Source: Chryseobacterium joostei
GTDB taxonomy: Bacteria > Bacteroidota > Bacteroidia > Flavobacteriales > Weeksellaceae
Direction: 5' to 3'
DNA length: 64,000 bases
Assembly (NCBI RefSeq): GCF_003815775.1
Contig: NZ_CP033926.1
Location: 4,402,001 to 4,466,000, forward strand
Shown: positions 8,813 through 17,753 of the stretch, in pieces
How positions within the stretch are numbered: the first letter of the stretch is position 1
Layout of the letters: every line of letters begins with the position of its first letter
Program-made: the position numbers and the translations under genes
The notes under the pieces: model-generated
What the model was told of the DNA's origin: nothing
What the model saw: only the letters and a program-made list of their open reading frames with translations
The model's database searches: none

Positions 8813-9045
8813 AATATTTTTTGTTTCAGGATAATCAAAGATATAAAGAGAATTCTATAGATTAAGAATATAACAAGGTTAATTTTTTCTTGGCATTACT
8901 ATTCTATTAAGACATATAAGTAAATAAATTTAAATTTTCACTAAAATCAGTCTGTTAACGATGAGTGTTTGGAGTTTATTAACTTATATTTTGGTTTCTC
9001 AACCCCATGATTTTCACCCCAACCCAAAATAAATATCCCCTATAA

Positions 9046-9077
9046 TTTGGCCGTCATTTTTTTTAAAAGTAATTTTG
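9046..9077 (+). promoter_or_regulatory. Bacteroidota-type promoter of purA
   Basis: TTTG at 9046-9049 and TAATTTTG at 9070-9077, spaced by 20 bp, match the Bacteroidota sigma-ABfr consensus (TTTG, about 19-20 bp, TAnnTTTG). The predicted start lies 20-odd bases before the purA ATG at 9104. Confidence 0.75.
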
Positions 9078-9103
9078 CATGAATCTAAAAACAAAAGTAC
9101 ATT

Positions 9104-10390
9104 ATGTCAACTTATGTAGTTGTAGGTCTTCAGTACGGAGATGAAGGCAAAGGAAAAATCACGGATGTTTTATCAGCAAAATCTGACTATGTAGTGCGTT
9201 TCCAAGGGGGAGACAACGCTGGTCACACGGTTTATGTGGGTGAAGAGAAATTCGTTTTACACCTTCTTCCTTCAGGAGTTCTTCAATGCAAAGGGAAATG
9301 TATCATTGCGAACGGAGTAGTGGTAAACCCTAAATCTTTCATTAAAGAAGTTGGTCAGATCGAGAGCAAAGGCTTGAGAACAGATCACATTTTTATCAGC
9401 AGAAGAGCGCATGTTATCATGCCTTACCACATCCTTTTGGATACTTACCGTGAAGAAGAACACGGAGGAACTCAAATCGGAACAACCAAAAAAGGAATCG
9501 GACCTTGCTATGAAGATAAAATCGCAAGAGTTGGAATCAGAATGGTTGACCTTTTGAATCCTGAAATTTTAAGAGATAAAATTGAGAAAAACCTTAAGGT
9601 TAAAAACTCTCTATTTGAAAAATATTACGGAAAGCCAACATTAGACGTTGAAGAAATCTACAACGAATATTTAGAAATCGGAAAACAACTTCAAGACAGA
9701 ATCGTTGATACTGAATTAGAGCTGAACGAAGCGATCAGAGATGGTAAAAACGTTTTATTCGAAGGAGCACAGGCTTTGATGCTTGATATCGACTTCGGTA
9801 CTTATCCATACGTTACTTCATCTTCTCCATCTACAGGAGGAGTTTGTACAGGAGCGGGAGTTCCGCCAACTTCACTTCAAAACTTGATCGGTGTTGCAAA
9901 AGCATACTGTACAAGAGTAGGAAACGGACCTTTCCCATCTGAACTGGATAACGAATTAGGTGAAAAAATCAGACAAATTGGTGGTGAATTTGGAGCTACA
10001 ACAGGTAGACCAAGAAGAACAGGTTGGTTAGACCTTGTTTCTCTAAAGCACGCTTGTATGATTAACGGGATCAACAACCTTGTAATAACAAAACTAGATG
10101 TTCTTACAGGAATTGAAAACCTTAAAATTGTTACTCATTATAAAACTGAAGACGGAAAAGTTATCGACTATTTCACTTCATCTACAGAGAAATTATACAA
10201 TTACGAGCCAATTTACCAGGATTTACCAGGTTGGGAGGAAGATATCACAAAAGCAAGAAGCTACGATGAACTTCCAGACAATGCTCAGAAATACATCGAA
10301 TTTATCGAGAAGTATTTAGGAATCAACGTATATTTGGTTTCTGTAGGACCGGAAAGAAGCCAGAACATTATCAGAAAAGAATTATTCTAA
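9104..10390 (+). CDS. purA: adenylosuccinate synthetase
   Basis: A 428-residue enzyme converting IMP, aspartate and GTP to adenylosuccinate, the first committed step to AMP. The GTP-binding P-loop variant GDEGKGK is at residues 12-18, the IMP-site NAGHT motif follows near residue 38, and GTTKKGIGPCYEDK and GRPRRTGWLD are the other signatures. Length and start (MSTYVVVGLQYGDEGKGK) are standard. The base composition is less AT-rich than the surroundings, consistent with high expression. A clear promoter lies upstream and a terminator downstream, so it is monocistronic. Confidence 0.97.
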   Translation: MSTYVVVGLQYGDEGKGKITDVLSAKSDYVVRFQGGDNAGHTVYVGEEKFVLHLLPSGVLQCKGKCIIANGVVVNPKSFIKEVGQIESKGLRTDHIFISRRAHVIMPYHILLDTYREEEHGGTQIGTTKKGIGPCYEDKIARVGIRMVDLLNPEILRDKIEKNLKVKNSLFEKYYGKPTLDVEEIYNEYLEIGKQLQDRIVDTELELNEAIRDGKNVLFEGAQALMLDIDFGTYPYVTSSSPSTGGVCTGAGVPPTSLQNLIGVAKAYCTRVGNGPFPSELDNELGEKIRQIGGEFGATTGRPRRTGWLDLVSLKHACMINGINNLVITKLDVLTGIENLKIVTHYKTEDGKVIDYFTSSTEKLYNYEPIYQDLPGWEEDITKARSYDELPDNAQKYIEFIEKYLGINVYLVSVGPERSQNIIRKELF

Positions 10391-10412
10391 TAATATTCTT
10401 TGAACATAAAAT

Positions 10413-10450
10413 AAAAAAGAGACTGTCAGTTTGGGCGGTCTCTTTTTTTA
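10413..10450 (+). terminator. terminator of purA
   Basis: An A run, then AAAGAGACTG paired with CGGTCTCTTT around an 11-nt loop, then a T run. Confidence 0.85.
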
Positions 10451-10517
10451 TAAATCACCCCCGATTATCTCTCATAGTTGTTGATAATGCCTATATTTAA
10501 TCAATTAATTCTATCAA

Positions 10518-10808
10518 ATGGAGGATAATAATAAATCTCATAATATGCTGAACAATATACTATTCAGCTTGCTTTTTACAGTGGCTTACGGAGTTTTGCT
10601 ATTTATATATAATGAAATGCCCCTTGATCAAATCAGTAATTTTAGATTCAAACTATTTATTGTCTGCGGTTTGGTATTTACTTTAGCGGCTATTTTTTCC
10701 GCAGCAAAAAGTTATAAAGAGGTAAAGAAGAGTTCAATTATTCTGATCATTATTAATTCATTAGGATTATTAATTCCTCTGGCTCTCTTGTTGGTGGTTT
10801 TTACATAA
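10518..10808 (+). CDS. small inner-membrane protein, unknown function
   Basis: A 96-residue protein with three hydrophobic stretches (about residues 12-30, 45-63 and 73-95), separated by short charged segments (NEMPLDQISNFRFK and AAKSYKEVKKSS). It starts with a polar MEDNNKSHN tail. No family motif is recognised. It stands alone between purA and the TonB gene on the same strand, with about 240 bp of AT-rich sequence behind it. The continuous hydrophobic pattern in one frame argues that the ORF is real. Confidence 0.6.
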   Translation: MEDNNKSHNMLNNILFSLLFTVAYGVLLFIYNEMPLDQISNFRFKLFIVCGLVFTLAAIFSAAKSYKEVKKSSIILIIINSLGLLIPLALLLVVFT

Positions 10809-11054
10809 TTCAATATTCTCAAACTCAGCAGCTATAAGCTTACTGTAGTATTCTCATTCCTCTAAAAAATAATTCGAATTTCAAGAAAGTGTTCAAGTTT
10901 TAAATGTTAAATTTTCAACTTTGTCATAAATTTTTGTAAAATTATGTTGTTTTGATAAAATTATGGCAGATATTTTGATATTGACTCATTGCTTATCGAT
11001 AAGAACTAATAAAACTAATAATCACTTTTTTTAACAGTTTAAATAGTAATAGTG

Positions 11055-11900
11055 ATGAAACACCTGAACCAAAATCAAGAATTTCGATTCAACGAAGTTC
11101 TTTTTGAGCACCGGAACAAAGAATATGGTGCCTATGCATTAAGAAACGAATCAGATAGAATTTTAACCAAAGCGCTTTTTATAGGAGCGAGTTTAATGGC
11201 TGCCGTATCAATTACGCCGTTTGTAATTTCAGCATTTAAAACTCCGGAAATTGTAGAAGATACCTGGAAGCTTCCTCCACCAGTGATCATTCCTGATGAT
11301 CCGGTTGCTCCACCAGTGACAATTACTCCTGTGAAACCTACAGTATCTTCAAATAAGAAAACGTTTGACAGTACAGTTCCTACACCATCAAGTACAGCTC
11401 GGGATAATGTGAAAAAAGACCCTGTTCCTGATGATGCAGTTGCAGGCTTAGTGAATCATTTTAAAGGAGATCCAGTGGCTCCTAATACACCAAATGTCCC
11501 AACTGTATCAGTTGGAACAGGCCCTGTAATTAATACACCTACACCAGTAGTTTCTGATCCGGTGGATAAAAATAAAATTGTAGATGCTGGAGAACTAGGT
11601 GTAGAAGCCAATTTTAATGGAGGAATAGATGCTTTCAGAAATAAAGTAATGAGCAACTTCGACAGTTCTGGTTTTGAATCAGGAGATGTCATGAAAACTA
11701 CGGTAACCTTTATTGTAGAAATGGACGGAACAATATCAGGGGTAAAAGCTAATGGAACCAACGCCGATTTTAATAATGAGGCAATCAGAACAGTGAAATT
11801 AATTTCCAACAAAGGAAAATGGACTCCTGCCAAAAATAAAAAAGGAGAATTTGTAAGAAGTTACTTCAAAATTCCAATTTCCATGAAGTTTGATAATTAA
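11055..11900 (+). CDS. TonB-family energy transducer
   Basis: A TonB-type protein that couples the inner-membrane proton motive force to TonB-dependent outer-membrane receptors. A short cytoplasmic N-terminus with the flavobacterial motif EVLFEHRNKEYGAYALR precedes a single membrane helix (about residues 42-62). A proline/valine-rich periplasmic spacer follows (PVIIPDDPVAPP and many VTPTP-like segments). The C-terminal TonB domain runs over the last ~90 residues (TVTFIVEMDGTISGVKANG, ending in SMKFDN). I use the ATG at 11055 instead of the overlapping GTG at 11052. Partner ExbB/ExbD genes are not in the window. Confidence 0.88.
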   Translation: MKHLNQNQEFRFNEVLFEHRNKEYGAYALRNESDRILTKALFIGASLMAAVSITPFVISAFKTPEIVEDTWKLPPPVIIPDDPVAPPVTITPVKPTVSSNKKTFDSTVPTPSSTARDNVKKDPVPDDAVAGLVNHFKGDPVAPNTPNVPTVSVGTGPVINTPTPVVSDPVDKNKIVDAGELGVEANFNGGIDAFRNKVMSNFDSSGFESGDVMKTTVTFIVEMDGTISGVKANGTNADFNNEAIRTVKLISNKGKWTPAKNKKGEFVRSYFKIPISMKFDN

Positions 11901-11924
11901 TATCAAAAAACAATTTTTTTAAAG

Positions 11925-11954
11925 TTATCCACAAAGATTTTTTTTTGTGGATAA
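11925..11954. other. inverted pair of perfect DnaA-box 9-mers; also a terminator-like hairpin
   Basis: TTATCCACA at 11925-11933 and its exact complement TGTGGATAA at 11946-11954 are separated by 12 bp of A/T-rich sequence. Each is a perfect match to the classical DnaA box. The same bases form a 9-bp stem followed by a T run, so it may simply terminate the tonB transcript. It lies about 110 bp upstream of parA in strongly AT-rich DNA. Confidence 0.6.
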
Positions 11955-12064
11955 TTTTTTTAACAGTTAAAATGTTTATTAACAATACTTTAACTCAATT
12001 TTGATTTTCGCCACTCATCGAGAGCAAAGAAAAAAGTGTATTTTTGAAACTTAAAGTTCTAATA

Positions 12065-12838
12065 ATGGCAAAAATCATAGGTATTGCTAATCAAAAAGGA
12101 GGTGTTGGGAAAACTACCACCGCTGTAAATTTAGCAGCAGCATTAGGAGTATTGGAAAAAAGAATATTAATTATTGACGCTGATCCTCAGGCTAATGCTA
12201 CATCAGGATTAGGCGTTGAAGATGTTCAGTATTCTACATATAATCTACTGGAGCATAGTGCTGATACAAGAGTTTGTATCAAGAGAACTGCTACCCCGAA
12301 TCTGGATATTATCCCGTCACATATTGACTTGGTAGCAGCAGAAATCGAACTGGTAGACAAAGAAGACCGTGAATATATGCTGAAAAAGGCTTTAGCGAGT
12401 GTGAGAGATGATTATGACTATATCATTATCGACTGTGCACCGAGTTTAGGTCTTATTACAGTGAACGCTCTTACTGCAGCTGACTCTGTAATTATCCCTA
12501 TCCAGTGCGAATACTTTGCATTAGAAGGACTTGGGAAACTTTTGAATACCGTTAAGAATGTTCAAAAGATCCACAATAAAGACCTGGGAATAGAAGGACT
12601 TCTTCTTACCATGTATGACAGCAGACTAAGATTGTCAAATCAGGTAGTGGAAGAAGTAAACCTACACTTCCCGGAAATGGTTTTTGAAACAATAATCAGC
12701 AGAAATGTAAGATTGAGCGAAGCACCAAGCTTCGGAGAAAGTATCCTGAACTATGATGCCGAAAGTAAAGGAGCGGTTCAGTATATTCAGCTAGCAGAAG
12801 AAGTTCTTCTAAAGAACGAAAACTTAATAAAGAATTAA
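12065..12838 (+). CDS. parA: ParA chromosome-partitioning ATPase
   Basis: A 257-residue Walker-type ATPase that forms the nucleoid-bound gradient moving ParB-parS complexes. The deviant Walker A is KGGVGKTT (residues 11-18), the A' motif is IDADPQANAT, Walker B is IIIDCAPSLG, and the Soj-type end SEAPSFGESILNYD is present. The start is the ATG at 12065 (MAKIIGIANQKGG); an in-frame TTG at 12044 would only add seven unconserved residues. parB follows after a 69-bp spacer containing a palindromic repeat. Confidence 0.95.
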   Translation: MAKIIGIANQKGGVGKTTTAVNLAAALGVLEKRILIIDADPQANATSGLGVEDVQYSTYNLLEHSADTRVCIKRTATPNLDIIPSHIDLVAAEIELVDKEDREYMLKKALASVRDDYDYIIIDCAPSLGLITVNALTAADSVIIPIQCEYFALEGLGKLLNTVKNVQKIHNKDLGIEGLLLTMYDSRLRLSNQVVEEVNLHFPEMVFETIISRNVRLSEAPSFGESILNYDAESKGAVQYIQLAEEVLLKNENLIKN

Positions 12839-12907
12839 ATTAATAATAAATGGGAAATGAGTGAATGCTAGTCATCACTTATTAAACATCATTTATCAAT
12901 TATATCT
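12839..12907. repeat. palindromic spacer between parA and parB
   Basis: Contains the imperfect palindrome GAGTGAATGCTAGTCATCAC and the 12-mer CATCATTTATCA, which recurs in the dapB-lepB spacer. No coding capacity. Confidence 0.4.
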
Positions 12908-13798
12908 ATGAAGGACAAAAAAAGAGCTATGGGACGTGGTTTGGGCGCCATATTAAGTGCAGAATCTAAAGCAACTATCAATTCAGCTACTGATGAAGGA
13001 GCAGATAAGTTTGTGGGAAATATAGTAGAAGTTGCGCTTGAAGATATTTATCCGAATCCGACGCAGCCGAGAACTTATTTTGATGAAAAAGCATTAAACG
13101 AACTTGCACAGTCTATTAAGAATCTGGGAGTAATCCAGCCGATTACCCTAAGGAAAGATGGTGAGAAGTTTGAGATTATATCAGGGGAAAGACGTTACAG
13201 AGCAACTAAAATTGCCGGTTTAACAACTATTCCTGCCTATATCCGTTTAGTAAACGATCAGGAACTTCTAGAGATGGCTCTTGTTGAAAATATTCAGAGA
13301 GAAGATCTTGACGCCATTGAAATTGCCCTTACTTATCATAGACTTTTGGAGGAGATTGGTCTTACCCAGGAAAATCTGAGCCAGAGAATCGGAAAAGACA
13401 GAAGTACAATTACCAATTCCATCAGGCTTTTAAGATTAAATCCGGATATTCAGAATGCCATCAGAAGCGGTGAAATTTCTGCAGGACACGGAAGAGCAAT
13501 CATCAGTCTTGAAAGTGAGGAAGATCAACAGGTTTTATTTGACCTTATTATCAAGGAAAAATTAAATGTTCGTCAGGCTGAGCAGGCAGCTGCTGCATTG
13601 AAAAACCCAAAATCTCCTGCCGCAAAAAAAGTAAATGCCGAGCTTTCCAATAACTATAAAAGAGCACAAAAGACCATCGCTGACATCCTGGATGTAAAAG
13701 TGGAAATCAAGGCTTCTGGAAATGGTAAAAAAGGTAAAATTGTTCTGGACTTCAAAAACGAAGAAGAGCTGGAATATATTTTATCCCATATTAAATAA
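12908..13798 (+). CDS. parB: ParB/Spo0J CTPase partition protein
   Basis: A 296-residue centromere-binding protein. Domain order: a basic N-terminus (KRAMGRGLGAIL) that contacts ParA; the ParB/Srx CTPase domain with PNPTQPRTYFDEKAL and GERRYRA (about residues 50-105) and ENIQREDLDAIE; an HTH for parS recognition (LTQENLSQRIGKDRSTITNS); and a C-terminal dimerisation region rich in lysine. Length is normal for a chromosomal ParB. The next gene begins at the base after its stop codon, which implies translational coupling. Confidence 0.95.
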   Translation: MKDKKRAMGRGLGAILSAESKATINSATDEGADKFVGNIVEVALEDIYPNPTQPRTYFDEKALNELAQSIKNLGVIQPITLRKDGEKFEIISGERRYRATKIAGLTTIPAYIRLVNDQELLEMALVENIQREDLDAIEIALTYHRLLEEIGLTQENLSQRIGKDRSTITNSIRLLRLNPDIQNAIRSGEISAGHGRAIISLESEEDQQVLFDLIIKEKLNVRQAEQAAAALKNPKSPAAKKVNAELSNNYKRAQKTIADILDVKVEIKASGNGKKGKIVLDFKNEEELEYILSHIK

Positions 13799-14440
13799 AT
13801 GAAGAAAATATTTTTCACATTTTTCTTGTGTATGGCTGTATTGGCTTATTCACAAGTTGTAGCCCCTATTGATACTGTTCAGGTACTAACACCTCCGAAA
13901 GAGAATGTTCCTGCAGTAAAACCTGGGAAAACAGAATCTAAGATCATTGCAGACTTAGAAAATGCCAACGGGCCCACAAGAAAAACCATAAAGTTAAATC
14001 CTACCAAAGCAGGTCTGTATTCAGCTGTTTTACCGGGATTGGGACAGTTTTACAATAAAAAATACTGGAAGATTCCAATTGTTTGGGGAGCTGTAGGAGC
14101 AGGTGTTGGTATTGCAGTCTGGAATGACAATCAGTACAAGAAATACCGCGAATACTACGTCGCTAAACTTAACGGTACGCCTAATGAATTCGTAGACAGT
14201 CATCCTTGGCTGGACAAGAAAGCTTTAGGAAATGCACAGGACAGGGCTAAAAGACAAAGAGACTATGCCATTGCCATTACGGGATTAATCTACATTTTAA
14301 ATATTGTAGATGCAGTAGTGGATGCCCATCTTTATGAGAGCCGTCATGATCCGGATCTTACCTTTAAGCCATCGGTTATTCAGGATCAATATGGTTATGA
14401 TGCGCCAAAAACAGGATTTGTTTTAAGTTATAGATTTTAA
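13799..14440 (+). CDS. DUF5683 domain membrane-associated protein
   Basis: A 213-residue exported protein with a cleavable signal (residues 1-18, ending AYSQ). The DUF5683 core starts at TKAGLYSAVLPGLGQFYNKKYWK, followed by two hydrophobic helices (IPIVWGAVGAGVGIAVW and AIAITGLIYILNIVDAVVDA). The GLGQFYN plus DAVVDAHL pattern is shared with TM2-like and DUF5683 proteins. Molecular role is unknown. It starts one base after the parB stop, and the parA-parB-DUF5683-dapB order suggests one transcription unit with dapB and perhaps lepB. Confidence 0.8.
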   Translation: MKKIFFTFFLCMAVLAYSQVVAPIDTVQVLTPPKENVPAVKPGKTESKIIADLENANGPTRKTIKLNPTKAGLYSAVLPGLGQFYNKKYWKIPIVWGAVGAGVGIAVWNDNQYKKYREYYVAKLNGTPNEFVDSHPWLDKKALGNAQDRAKRQRDYAIAITGLIYILNIVDAVVDAHLYESRHDPDLTFKPSVIQDQYGYDAPKTGFVLSYRF

Positions 14441-14494
14441 CATACAATATATAAAGCCTAGAGGCTGTATGTAACAATAAAAATAAAAGATTAT

Positions 14495-15196
14495 ATGAAA
14501 ATAGCATTAGTTGGTTACGGGAAAATGGGTAAGATCATTGATGAGATTGCACAGAAAAGAGGTCATGAAGTTGTTGCCCGCCTAAAGGAAACCCCAACTG
14601 CTGAAAATCTTAATAATCCCGATGTTGTTATCGAGTTTTCCTTGCCGGAAGTTGCATTTGAAAATATTAAGGCTTGCCTTGAAAATAAAATTCCTGTTAT
14701 CTGTGGAACCACAGGGTGGCTTGAGAAAAGAGACGAAATAGAAAAATTGGCTGTAGAAAATGATACAGCATTCCTATATGGTTCAAACTTCAGTTTAGGA
14801 GTGAATCTGTTCTTTGCTTTAAACGAAAGACTTGCTGATCTAATGAAAAATGTAGATGAATACTCTTGTCAATTAGAAGAAATTCATCACATTCACAAAA
14901 AAGATGCACCCAGCGGAACCGCTATTTCAATAGCTGAAGGAATTATCAATAACAATCCAAAGTTTGAAGCATGGAAACTGGAAGAAACCCAGGGAGATCA
15001 ACTTGGAATTTTTGCCATTCGTGAGGATGAGGTTCCGGGTACCCACAGCGTTTTCTACAGAAGTGAAGTAGACGAAATCGAGATCAAGCATACTGCATTC
15101 AACAGAAACGGTTTTGCATTAGGAGCTGTAGTTGCCGCAGAATGGATCAAAGATAAAAAAGGAAACTTCGGAATGAAAGATGTTTTGGGGCTTTAA
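14495..15196 (+). CDS. dapB: 4-hydroxy-tetrahydrodipicolinate reductase
   Basis: A 233-residue enzyme of the diaminopimelate/lysine pathway. The Rossmann motif GYGKMGKI is at residues 7-14. CGTTGW appears at about residue 70. The substrate-binding signature EIHHIHKKDAPSGTA, with the catalytic histidines and the lysine, is near residue 130. The C-terminal strand FALGAVVAAEWI is typical. Length matches the compact Bacteroidota form. It is followed after a palindromic spacer by lepB. Confidence 0.95.
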   Translation: MKIALVGYGKMGKIIDEIAQKRGHEVVARLKETPTAENLNNPDVVIEFSLPEVAFENIKACLENKIPVICGTTGWLEKRDEIEKLAVENDTAFLYGSNFSLGVNLFFALNERLADLMKNVDEYSCQLEEIHHIHKKDAPSGTAISIAEGIINNNPKFEAWKLEETQGDQLGIFAIREDEVPGTHSVFYRSEVDEIEIKHTAFNRNGFALGAVVAAEWIKDKKGNFGMKDVLGL

Positions 15197-15229
15197 TTTG
15201 TAACAAATTCTGTAAATTGCAGACAAATT

Positions 15230-15310
15230 ATACAGATGAATGATGAATAGTGAATTATAAATAGCATACAGCTGTTATCATTTATTACTCATCATTTATC
15301 ATTTTATATC
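15230..15310. repeat. palindromic spacer between dapB and lepB
   Basis: GATGAATGATGAATAGTGA on the left is roughly complementary to TTACTCATCATTTATCATT on the right, around ACAGCTGT. It shares the 12-mer CATCATTTATCA with the parA-parB spacer, suggesting a dispersed palindromic element. Confidence 0.4.
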
Positions 15311-15333
15311 ATAAGAATAGGCACAAAAAATTT

Positions 15334-16980
15334 ATGAATTATTTTTTAACTTATACAGTGTATGTCCTCATTTTATCCATATTAATGGGGATTTCAACTT
15401 GGAAGTTGTTCAAGAAAATGGGCTATAGCCCTTTATTTGCATTTATACCTTTCTACAACTACTTTATCATTTTAAAAGAAACAAAACATCCAAAGTGGTG
15501 GGCAATCCTGTCATATCTTCCGATTGTAGGGCCAATCATGATGTCTGTTTTTCATCTTTATTTAATGAAAAAATTTGGAAAGTCACTTTTCAAAGATCAA
15601 ATCCTTACAGTGATTCTGCCGTTTATTTATATGGCTACTGTAAACTACTCTAAAGATGTAGAGTTGGAAGACGAAAATGCAAATAACCTATTCCTTACAG
15701 ATGAAGAAAAAGAAGCAAAGAAAAAAGATACATTCTTAGGCTCTATAACCTTTGCCGTTGTTTTTGCTACAATTATCCACGTTTTTGTAACCCAGCCGTT
15801 CGGAATTCCTACAGGATCCATGGAAAGAACATTATTGGTAGGAGACTTCCTTTTTGTAAACAAATGGAGCTACGGATACAGACTTCCAATGCGTCCTTTA
15901 GCAATACCTTTCCTTCAGGGAACAATCATGGATACAGGACAAAAAGGAAATCCAAAAGATGATCCCAAATCTTATGTAGATGGAGTGAAGCTTCCTTACA
16001 CAAGAATTTTGCAATTCAATAAACCACAGAAAAATGATGTAGTTGTTTTCAACTATCCTCAGGATTCAGTACATACAGCGATTGATAGAAAAGATCCTTA
16101 TGTAAAAAGATGTGTGGCTACAGCAGGAGATACTTTTGAAATGAGAGCCGGAAGACTTTTCGTTAACGGCAAACCGGAAACCGTTTTAGGAGATCAGGAA
16201 GTACAGCACAGATATATTGTAACTACAGAAAACCAACTGGATATCCCAACTTTATATAAAGCCTATGGATTTTTACCCGTTCAGGAGGTACAACAGCCTA
16301 ATGGAGGATATCTTTATGCTTTTCAAGGGTTAACTGATAAAACAGCAAAGGAAATTAAAGAGCTTCCTCAGGTAATTGATATGAAGGAGGATGTTTCAAT
16401 TAAAGGAGAAGCTGCTGTATATTATAAAGATGAAGCTAAAACAAAAATTGATACAACGCAGTCAATATTCCCAATCAACAAACCTTGGAACCAGGATTGG
16501 TATGGCCCGCTAAGAATTCCTAAAAAAGGAGATGTTGTAGCGATCAATCAGGAAACACTTCCAATGTACCAGTGGATTATTTCCGAATATGAGCACAATA
16601 GTTTGGAGAAAAAGAACGGGAAAATCCTTATCAACGGAAAAGAAGCCAATCAATATACCATTCAACAAGATTATTACATGATGGTTGGAGATAACAGAGA
16701 TGCTTCTCTAGATGCAAGATTCTTTGGTTTTGTTCCTGAAGAAAATATTGTAGGAAAACCAATGTTTACATGGATGAGTGTGCAGGGGGTATTCCCGGAT
16801 GCAAGTTCAACGTATCAGGCCCCTAAGAAAATCCGTTGGGAGAGAATGTTTAAGGCAACGAATACAGGTGAGTCCAATAAAACCTCTTACTGGTGGATTG
16901 CGGCGATGATCCTGATCTTGTTCTTTGGTTGGGACTATTTCATGAAATTATTCAGAAAGGAAAAAACTGAAAATAATTAA
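15334..16980 (+). CDS. lepB: signal peptidase I with N-terminal multi-helix domain
   Basis: A 548-residue type I signal peptidase, inner-membrane anchored with the active site facing the periplasm. The N-terminal ~105 residues hold several hydrophobic helices and a DUF5684-like region (YSPLFAFIPFYNYFIILKET), followed by a charged linker and a further helix (about 135-153). The S26 catalytic core has the nucleophile Ser162 in PTGSMERTL and the general base Lys258 in DPYVKRCVA. Box E reads MVGDNRDASLDARFFGFV. A long insert (about residues 270-415) separates the catalytic regions. A C-terminal helix (WIAAMILILFFGWDYFM) ends the protein. This large form is usual in flavobacteria. Confidence 0.93.
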   Translation: MNYFLTYTVYVLILSILMGISTWKLFKKMGYSPLFAFIPFYNYFIILKETKHPKWWAILSYLPIVGPIMMSVFHLYLMKKFGKSLFKDQILTVILPFIYMATVNYSKDVELEDENANNLFLTDEEKEAKKKDTFLGSITFAVVFATIIHVFVTQPFGIPTGSMERTLLVGDFLFVNKWSYGYRLPMRPLAIPFLQGTIMDTGQKGNPKDDPKSYVDGVKLPYTRILQFNKPQKNDVVVFNYPQDSVHTAIDRKDPYVKRCVATAGDTFEMRAGRLFVNGKPETVLGDQEVQHRYIVTTENQLDIPTLYKAYGFLPVQEVQQPNGGYLYAFQGLTDKTAKEIKELPQVIDMKEDVSIKGEAAVYYKDEAKTKIDTTQSIFPINKPWNQDWYGPLRIPKKGDVVAINQETLPMYQWIISEYEHNSLEKKNGKILINGKEANQYTIQQDYYMMVGDNRDASLDARFFGFVPEENIVGKPMFTWMSVQGVFPDASSTYQAPKKIRWERMFKATNTGESNKTSYWWIAAMILILFFGWDYFMKLFRKEKTENN

Positions 16981-17039
16981 TAGAAAAATTAAACTTAAAA
17001 TAGAATGAAGTATTTGAAAAAATGCTTCATTTTTGTATT

Positions 17040-17663
17040 ATGAATATGACGAATGTATTATTGCCGGCATTTTATATGCCCCCAATCTCATGGTTCTCAG
17101 TGTTTTTGAATCCTGAGAATGAAATTGTATTTGAACAGTTTGAAAATTTTCCGAAACAGACCTATAGAAACAGAGCGAATATCTATGGAGCGAACGGAAA
17201 ACTATCTCTGATTATTCCTATCAATCATAACGGGAAGAGAGAGATGAAAGATATAGAGATCTCTTACAGAGAAGATTGGAGAGGACTTCACTGGAAGTCA
17301 ATCAAAACAGCCTATCAGAGTTCTCCCTATTTTGAATACTACGAAGATAAATTCAGAAAGATATTTGACCTTAAAGAAAAGTTTCTTTTAGACTTTAACC
17401 TTAAGGGGCTGGAGGTAATCCAACAGATACTTAAAACAGAAAAGGCACACTCTTTGAATGAAGAATATATCAAAAATCCTGAAAGTATCAATTTTAGAGA
17501 GAAATTCTCTGCAAAGACTTCCTCAGAATTTGAAATGGAAGACTATTATCAGACTTTCTCAGATAAGTTAGGATTTTTGGAAGATTTATCGATTCTGGAT
17601 CTTGTTTGTAACAAAGGCCCCGAATCACTTACCTATATAAAGAAAATAAAACAGTCATATTAA
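17040..17663 (+). CDS. WbqC family protein
   Basis: A protein of about 207 residues of the WbqC family (PF08889), found near polysaccharide and lipid-carbohydrate genes, whose catalytic role is not settled. The N-terminal signature NVLLPAFYMPPISWFS and the following YRNRANIYGANGK(L)SLIIPI segment are diagnostic. ATGs at 17022, 17040 and 17046 are all in frame. I choose 17040 because the upstream residues MLHFCI have no family counterpart. It is on the same strand as lepB, 59 bp downstream of it. Confidence 0.8.
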   Translation: MNMTNVLLPAFYMPPISWFSVFLNPENEIVFEQFENFPKQTYRNRANIYGANGKLSLIIPINHNGKREMKDIEISYREDWRGLHWKSIKTAYQSSPYFEYYEDKFRKIFDLKEKFLLDFNLKGLEVIQQILKTEKAHSLNEEYIKNPESINFREKFSAKTSSEFEMEDYYQTFSDKLGFLEDLSILDLVCNKGPESLTYIKKIKQSY

Positions 17664-17753
17664 TATGAAATCGTTGTAACCGGATTTTCTGGCAAATAAA
17701 AACAGATGACCTTGACGATTGCATGTGACTTTATAATAAATAAATATCAACAT

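Noticed and set aside
11456..11833. 125-residue minus-strand ORF in the TonB gene
   Set aside because: Mirror of the Pro/Val-rich spacer; no independent signals.
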